A stretch of DNA of 64,000 bases, taken from positions 45,470-109,469 of the forward strand of contig WTPW01002195.1 in assembly GCA_009809945.1 (NCBI GenBank), written 5' to 3'. The position numbers and the translations under genes are program-made. The DNA comes from Gigaspora margarita (Eukaryota > Glomeromycota > Glomeromycetes > Diversisporales > Gigasporaceae). Under the pieces are notes generated by a model. The model ran no database searches and was not told the origin of the DNA. It saw nothing but the letters and a program-made list of their open reading frames with translations. Shown piece by piece: positions 59,269-64,000 of the stretch (position 1 is the first letter of the stretch; each line of letters begins with the position of its first letter).

Positions 59269-59349
59269 CTACGTAGGTTGATACCTTCAAGTGATCTACA
59301 TGAGAGTGTGGAAATATCAAAAAAGGGGTGTGAAAATATCAGTTCCCTA

Positions 59350-61680
59350 TACTAATTTATTAAATTAATTTATATTTTTAAGACTAGGCTTATTAATAAA
59401 TTGAAACTTTACAATCTGACCCATCATTATGAAAAACTACTACAGTAATTAATCCTTAATCATCAATTTGATCAACGCTATTCAAGTTTGTACTATAGCA
59501 TTTAATTTACCTACTTTGGGCTTATTTTATCGCGTAAATATAAGAGTGAATGCATGAATATAAATATATAAAATTCATTTAACTTATAGACTTGGGTCCA
59601 TGTGCATTATTTCGAAACATAGGTTACAGTAAATAAACGGATCTGGTTCACCGCCATTTTGTTTCACCGACAATCATTTTTTTTTAAAAAATTGCTCTAA
59701 CTGCTAACCTTAACCTTAATTCTAAACCTGACACTAATGACCATTACCAGAATTACTTTGTCGGTGAAATAAACTGTCCGTGAAATGAACTTTTTGGTGA
59801 ATTGATTGTCAGTGAACTAAGTTGTCGGTGAAGTGATTGTACGGAACCGAAATAAAACACCCCTTAATTATAATAAACTAGGTTTTTATTTTTTATTTTT
59901 TTTTGTATTGAGGGATGCACGTTAATACATATGCTATTTTTGAAGGTCCTGAATTAATCTACATGTATTTGATCATTTGGATATTTTGGATTATGATTAT
60001 TTCTACCCGGGTAAACTGAGTTACTTCGGATATACTCGAATAGCTAAAAGGTCTAACCGACGTAAGTTTTTTTTTTTTTTGAGCGAGTCCAAGTTACGAA
60101 ATAATAAAGCCTCGAAGCATTAATTTAAAAGGAATAAATTTTCTCTCTTTATCTTATTAAAAGTTTATATAAAAGAGATCTAAAACTTTGACTTGTAACA
60201 GTTCGTTTCGGTTTGTTACACATGGAATATCCCGTGATTTTGGTATAGTAATCAGAGTATTAAAATAACTCTTAGGCATTATAAATTATATTTACATTAT
60301 AAAATTAAAAACATATGCTGTTACAACTGTTCTAATAAATTCTAGACCACTAAAAAAAACTAACTAGTTATTCAGCCGAATTCAATAAGTTTTGATTTTC
60401 AGTATCATCTGTCTTGATATTGTATGTATAAGTTTAGTTTCGGTAAAAATGGGTTCTATATAAACGCTAAATGTGTAATAATGAAAATAATAGATGATGC
60501 AAAGAAAAGTATATAAAAAATAATGCCAGATTTAAATGTAATAATTTTTTTACTAAAGATAATTACTAAATACAGATTTGCAAGAATGAAATAGCGGAGT
60601 TATTATTATTCACCTATTTAAGGGAATTATCGGGCATCTATAACGTCAATCCTTTACATAATATACAAAAAAGAAATATCTATATACCGATCGTGCCAGA
60701 ATCGAAGCTTCTCGAACTTAACCGAATGATTATCGGTTAAATTTTTTATTTCTTGTCTCAGAATTTATGAAAATAACTGTGTAAAATAGTAAACTTAAGA
60801 TATATAGAATAACCCAAGATGCTATAACAAATGAGACTGTATTTGGTATGAGAAATAAAGGGCGTGAAAAATGTGTAAATTGTAGCAGATATAAATACTT
60901 CGGAAATTTGATGTCAAATAGAAGAAATGGAAAATTGAAATAAAGATGTTTGACTATGGGTGTTCTCAAGTACCTCAATCAATTGGTCGGAACCAAAATT
61001 TTAATTAGTCGGAAATTGAATAAATGAATCAAATGAGGTACGTACAATATCAAACATAATAAATACTGAATTCTCAACAATTTCTAACCGACCTGATAAA
61101 ACTGCTATTTTATTTTTAATGATAAAAGCTTTTAAAACGAATCGATACCTTGATACAAATGTAGTAAATACAACTCATCTTTTAACAATTGACCAAATAA
61201 TAAATACTATTATTCCATTCTTTGTTCATTCGCAAAAAATAATAATAATAAATAAATAAATAAATTATATAAAATCATAAAAAAAAAGTAGACGCAACTG
61301 AAGTTGAAGCTTTGGTAGTCTATTGAATAGAAATTTTCTTATTTGATTTTTTAAATGTTTTAGATGGAATAAAAAAAGAATATGCTCAAATACTTAATTC
61401 TATAAATATCGTCATTGATTGTGATGCTTGAGCATCATCATACTCATTTCATTATTCAATTAATTGATTTAGATGCTTTGAGAACATCTCTATATTAAAA
61501 AAAAATCTAAATAGTTCTACGGAGGTAGTTCTTATTATGGTAGTCCATATAAGATGGATAAGTCATACTGTTACACTCAAACTACCTATTAAAAGTTTAA
61601 GGATAACTAGTTTACTTTAGCTACGGATATTGTGTACGTTTGACTATAATGCCCGTGTATATGCTAAAATAAAATATATA
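59350..61680. other. Non-coding DNA with a GTCGGTGAA repeat cluster
   Basis: At 59648-59850 TTCACCGACAATCAT on the left faces at least four GTCGGTGAA-like copies on the right (59759, 59776, 59807, 59830). The rest shows no gene; the 82-codon minus ORF at 60730-60978 is unrecognised and A+T-biased. Confidence 0.5.
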
Positions 61681-62022
61681 TGGGGTGTCCCCTATTAAAA
61701 GGGCCCATTTTTACATTCATCTCATTTTGAGATAATTGAGTTTAACCATTTGTTTTGATTTTCGGACTGATCCGGGATTAATCAAATTTCACAATTTTGA
61801 TTGGTTAAATGTAGCAGGTGACTATCGGGTAGTCTCGTGATGTGCTTGGCCTTAGACAACTTCGTTTAATATTTCTTTTACATTATCTCTATTTTTTATT
61901 ATGCAAATCGACTTTCATTTATAATTGAAAAATGTCAATCATGTTAAAATTTACATGAATCTAATAAAAACTCAATTTTTGAAAAATTGTAAAAATGGGC
62001 CCTTTTAATAGGGGACACCCCA
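61681..62022. mobile_element. TA-flanked MITE, TGGGGT family copy 2
   Basis: Ends TGGGGTGTCCCCTATTAAAA / TTTTAATAGGGGACACCCCA, bordered by TA. The interior is the reverse complement of 28613-28954 (GGACTGATCCGGGATTAAT, ATGCAAATCGACTTTCATTT). Confidence 0.9.
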
Positions 62023-62176
62023 TATATCAGATATAGGTTTATTGCAATTACGAAAAAGGCCACGATTAAATGAATATTACCCCTTAGCTTGATCACCAAA
62101 AGTGCTGTTTAAATCTGATCTTGTAAACCAACAGGCTAACGACATATTATATCATTATAAAACTTTAAAAGTATAC

Positions 62177-62274
62177 AATACTGGTAATTTGGTAATTGGG
62201 CAAATGAACACGTGCCTCTCCGCGGCACGTGTAGCATCATTTGCCGTATTCGACAATTTGCCCAGTATTGGCAA
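62177..62274. repeat. Hairpin with CACGTGCC stem
   Basis: AATACTGG, ATTGGGCAAATGA and ACACGTGCC are followed by GGCACGTGT, TCATTTGCC and TTTGCCCAGTATT. It may be a small MITE or an RNA-forming inverted repeat. Confidence 0.7.
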
Positions 62275-62934
62275 TTTATGATCATGATTTGTAGGCTGAA
62301 TTTTAATTTATTAATAATAATAAATAAACATGGTTACATCGTAACACTAAAAAAATAACAAGAAATAATTTCACAATCATGAGTTTACCGGATAAAAATT
62401 TTTAATGTTTAAAAAAGAAAAGGCCATGTTCATTCGAACTTTTAAATTTTGTTATCTAACGTTACATACTATAGCATGAAATTTCGAATTTATTACCAAT
62501 AAAAAGTGCTTTTGTTTCGTTCATGCTAGGATTCTTTGCTTGGTTCAGGTTTTTTATGCATCTATCATTTTTTGAAATTTGATTTAATGTTCCAACAATT
62601 TCTTTTGCCGCAAAAGACCAAGAAGTTCAAGCTCCTATATTAGTTATATATTGTAATTAATTCGATAAAAATAATAAATAAGCTATATCATAAAGAATTC
62701 TTTTGTATTGGTCGATAATTTCTATTCAAGAACAATTATTATAGAAAGTTGTATATTATCAAGGTGATATGCGAATTTTCTTTTTTTCAGCTTCTTCAAT
62801 TAATGGACTTCGGTGAACCTAAATTGAATATATATGCATTTTTTAAAAAGATAATATATATAATGTAAAATAATCTATCAAACTTTCTAAAAACTTAAAT
62901 AATCAGCTTCTATTATTATCGGTCAGAAAATATG

Positions 62935-63230
62935 ATTTAATTAAGGGATCTGCAAGTTACAGCACATTTTATGACGATCATAGGTTTTGTGAAAAAAGAC
63001 AGTTTTCACTTCTAAGCTAACATTTATATCATGCAATATAACTAGTATTCTTTATTCATATTTATATATTATCTATATTTTTTTCCTTTACGTCAAAAAC
63101 CTTTGAAGTATCTTATTTTGAAAACGGCGTTTTGATGCAATGAACGAACTCAATCTCGAAATTTGATTGATCGGCATTCTCGTTATTTTAATTATCTATA
63201 TAAACTCAATATAAATGGCAATACATTTAA
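62935..63230. repeat. Inverted duplicate of 3110-3420
   Basis: See the left copy; blocks occur in the same order on the opposite strand. 63370-63400 (TATTGATCACAGTT) also matches 2390-2415 inverted. Confidence 0.65.
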
Positions 63231-63469
63231 CATTTAATTACTCTCAGATATCTATTTTATTGAATATAGATTGAATTTCCATAACTCATTTAAAGATCTG
63301 AACTGAATACGTTTCAAGACACGTTCGAACCGAATAATTGCTTAGAGGTTGTTTTTTTTTACATATTTAATATAAAATATTGATCACAGTTCCGAAATAA
63401 AATGCGATTTTGATTATATAAACTAATTAGTTTGCTACCATTATTTGCATTTATGTCAAAGTTTCTGAT

Positions 63470-63652
63470 ATGCTTAAGTATTTTTAGTTCCGTTAAAATT
63501 TGATAATCTTCTCGCCATTTTTTAAGTAAAAACTTCAGAGTTCTTCTGCTGACCGCTTTTCTGGATCTTTATTCCAACATTATTTCATCAGGTTCACATA
63601 ACATTGTGAAGCTTCGTTGTTAACGGGCGGTCGAAAATCATTACATATTATT
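63470..63652 (-). pseudogene. Decayed protein kinase C-lobe
   Basis: The minus strand reads ICNDFRPPVNNEASQCYVNL, MK-stop, CWNKDPEKRSAEEL, then after a one-base shift LKFLLKKWREDYQ. These are subdomains X-XI of the same Rhizophagus TKL-like kinase family as the left gene (RP..N..., C...DP..RP..). A TAA replaces the residue before CW and the RPS/RPT Pro is lost. No N-lobe is found up to the window edge. Confidence 0.75.
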
Positions 63653-64000
63653 TGTACGTATTATTTGATATTCATTTCTTATAATTACATAATACAGCTT
63701 TACCATATCGTAACAATGATTCATGTTATCTGTTATTGTCTGCTTCGCATTCAATAACTATATATATTACTAACAAATCCTTATTCGAAGCTATCCGCAT
63801 AATTGATCGTCCATCCACAGTTATTCGCAGACTTTAAAAAAAGGATTACACAAAATCAAATATATCGACATCAATAAGATTAAGTACTACGTATACATAA
63901 ATAGTACATTGTGTTCGTTAATATTTCTACGTATAAATTACTTTGGTTCATTAACAAAAGATCTGAATTGAATTTTAACCTACAGCAATGGGAGATATTG

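Larger units (their letters stand above)
57775..59276. mobile_element. Element with ~50-bp terminal repeats, split near its right end
   Basis: CTACGTAG followed after a short spacer by GTCTAGACACTTTTGCAGTA and ACGTGAC (57775-57825) pairs with GTCACGT...TACTGCAAAAGTGTCTAGAC...CTACGTAG (58448-58494). The hAT derivative at 58495 duplicated the right CTACGTAG. AACCCTAACCCTAACCTTAA at about 58038 and GTTAGGTTAGGGTTAGG at about 58158 are internal. Confidence 0.7.
57012..59349. mobile_element. Composite element with TAGGGGACTGAT ends
   Basis: Ends TAGGGGACTGATGTTT / AAATATCAGTTCCCTA, plus CATGTAGATCACTT near the left end and GTGATCTACATG near the right, define a 2.3-kb element in TA-rich flanks. 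It contains a second element from 57775 and a hAT derivative at 58495-59268. Confidence 0.65.

Overview
The window looks like nuclear DNA of an arbuscular mycorrhizal fungus, most likely Rhizophagus or a close relative. The DNA is very A+T-rich. It carries a TKL-like, Sel1-type protein kinase gene of the kind massively expanded in Glomeromycotina, with short GT-AG introns, and almost everything else is transposable elements. Species assignment is inference; no search was run. About 0.9 kb is an N gap and scattered single Ns mark ambiguous consensus bases.

Layout. (1) 1-3816: a 31-bp hairpin tandem repeat, a 5'-incomplete kinase gene (455-1893) and its 3' flank with a small hAT MITE. (2) 3825-9392: hAT transposon copy 1 (minus strand, 8-bp target duplication) with decayed transposase. 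(3) 9401-14543: non-coding DNA with small foldback/MITE elements, a decayed BED-finger fragment and a Tc1/mariner helix-turn-helix fragment. (4) 14544 to about 53710: a 39-kb head-to-tail array of Helitrons, all on the minus strand, each 3' CTAG end abutting the 5' TC end of its neighbour. Two units are large Rep-helicase elements (H1 14544-32885, H2 37977-50101; about 6.8 and 7.2 kb after subtracting insertions). The others are short non-autonomous units of about 0.6-0.85 kb. (5) The array has itself been a landing site: a tRNA-type SINE in H1 was hit by a 1.17-kb hAT MITE (itself hit by a TA-flanked foldback) and by a 6-kb hAT (copy 2). H2 holds two poly-A retroelements, another SINE family, a hAT-like foldback and several MITEs. 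(6) 53710-62300: nested DNA-transposon foldbacks. (7) 62300-64000: a decayed kinase fragment (minus strand) whose flank is an inverted copy of the flank of the left kinase.

The only gene that may still be expressed as a host gene is the left kinase, and its HRD motif reads HKN, which suggests a pseudokinase. All transposase and Rep-helicase reading frames carry stops, frameshifts or lost starts, so I annotate them as pseudogenes. The most notable system is the Helitron tandem array with intact-looking junctions, which fits rolling-circle amplification.
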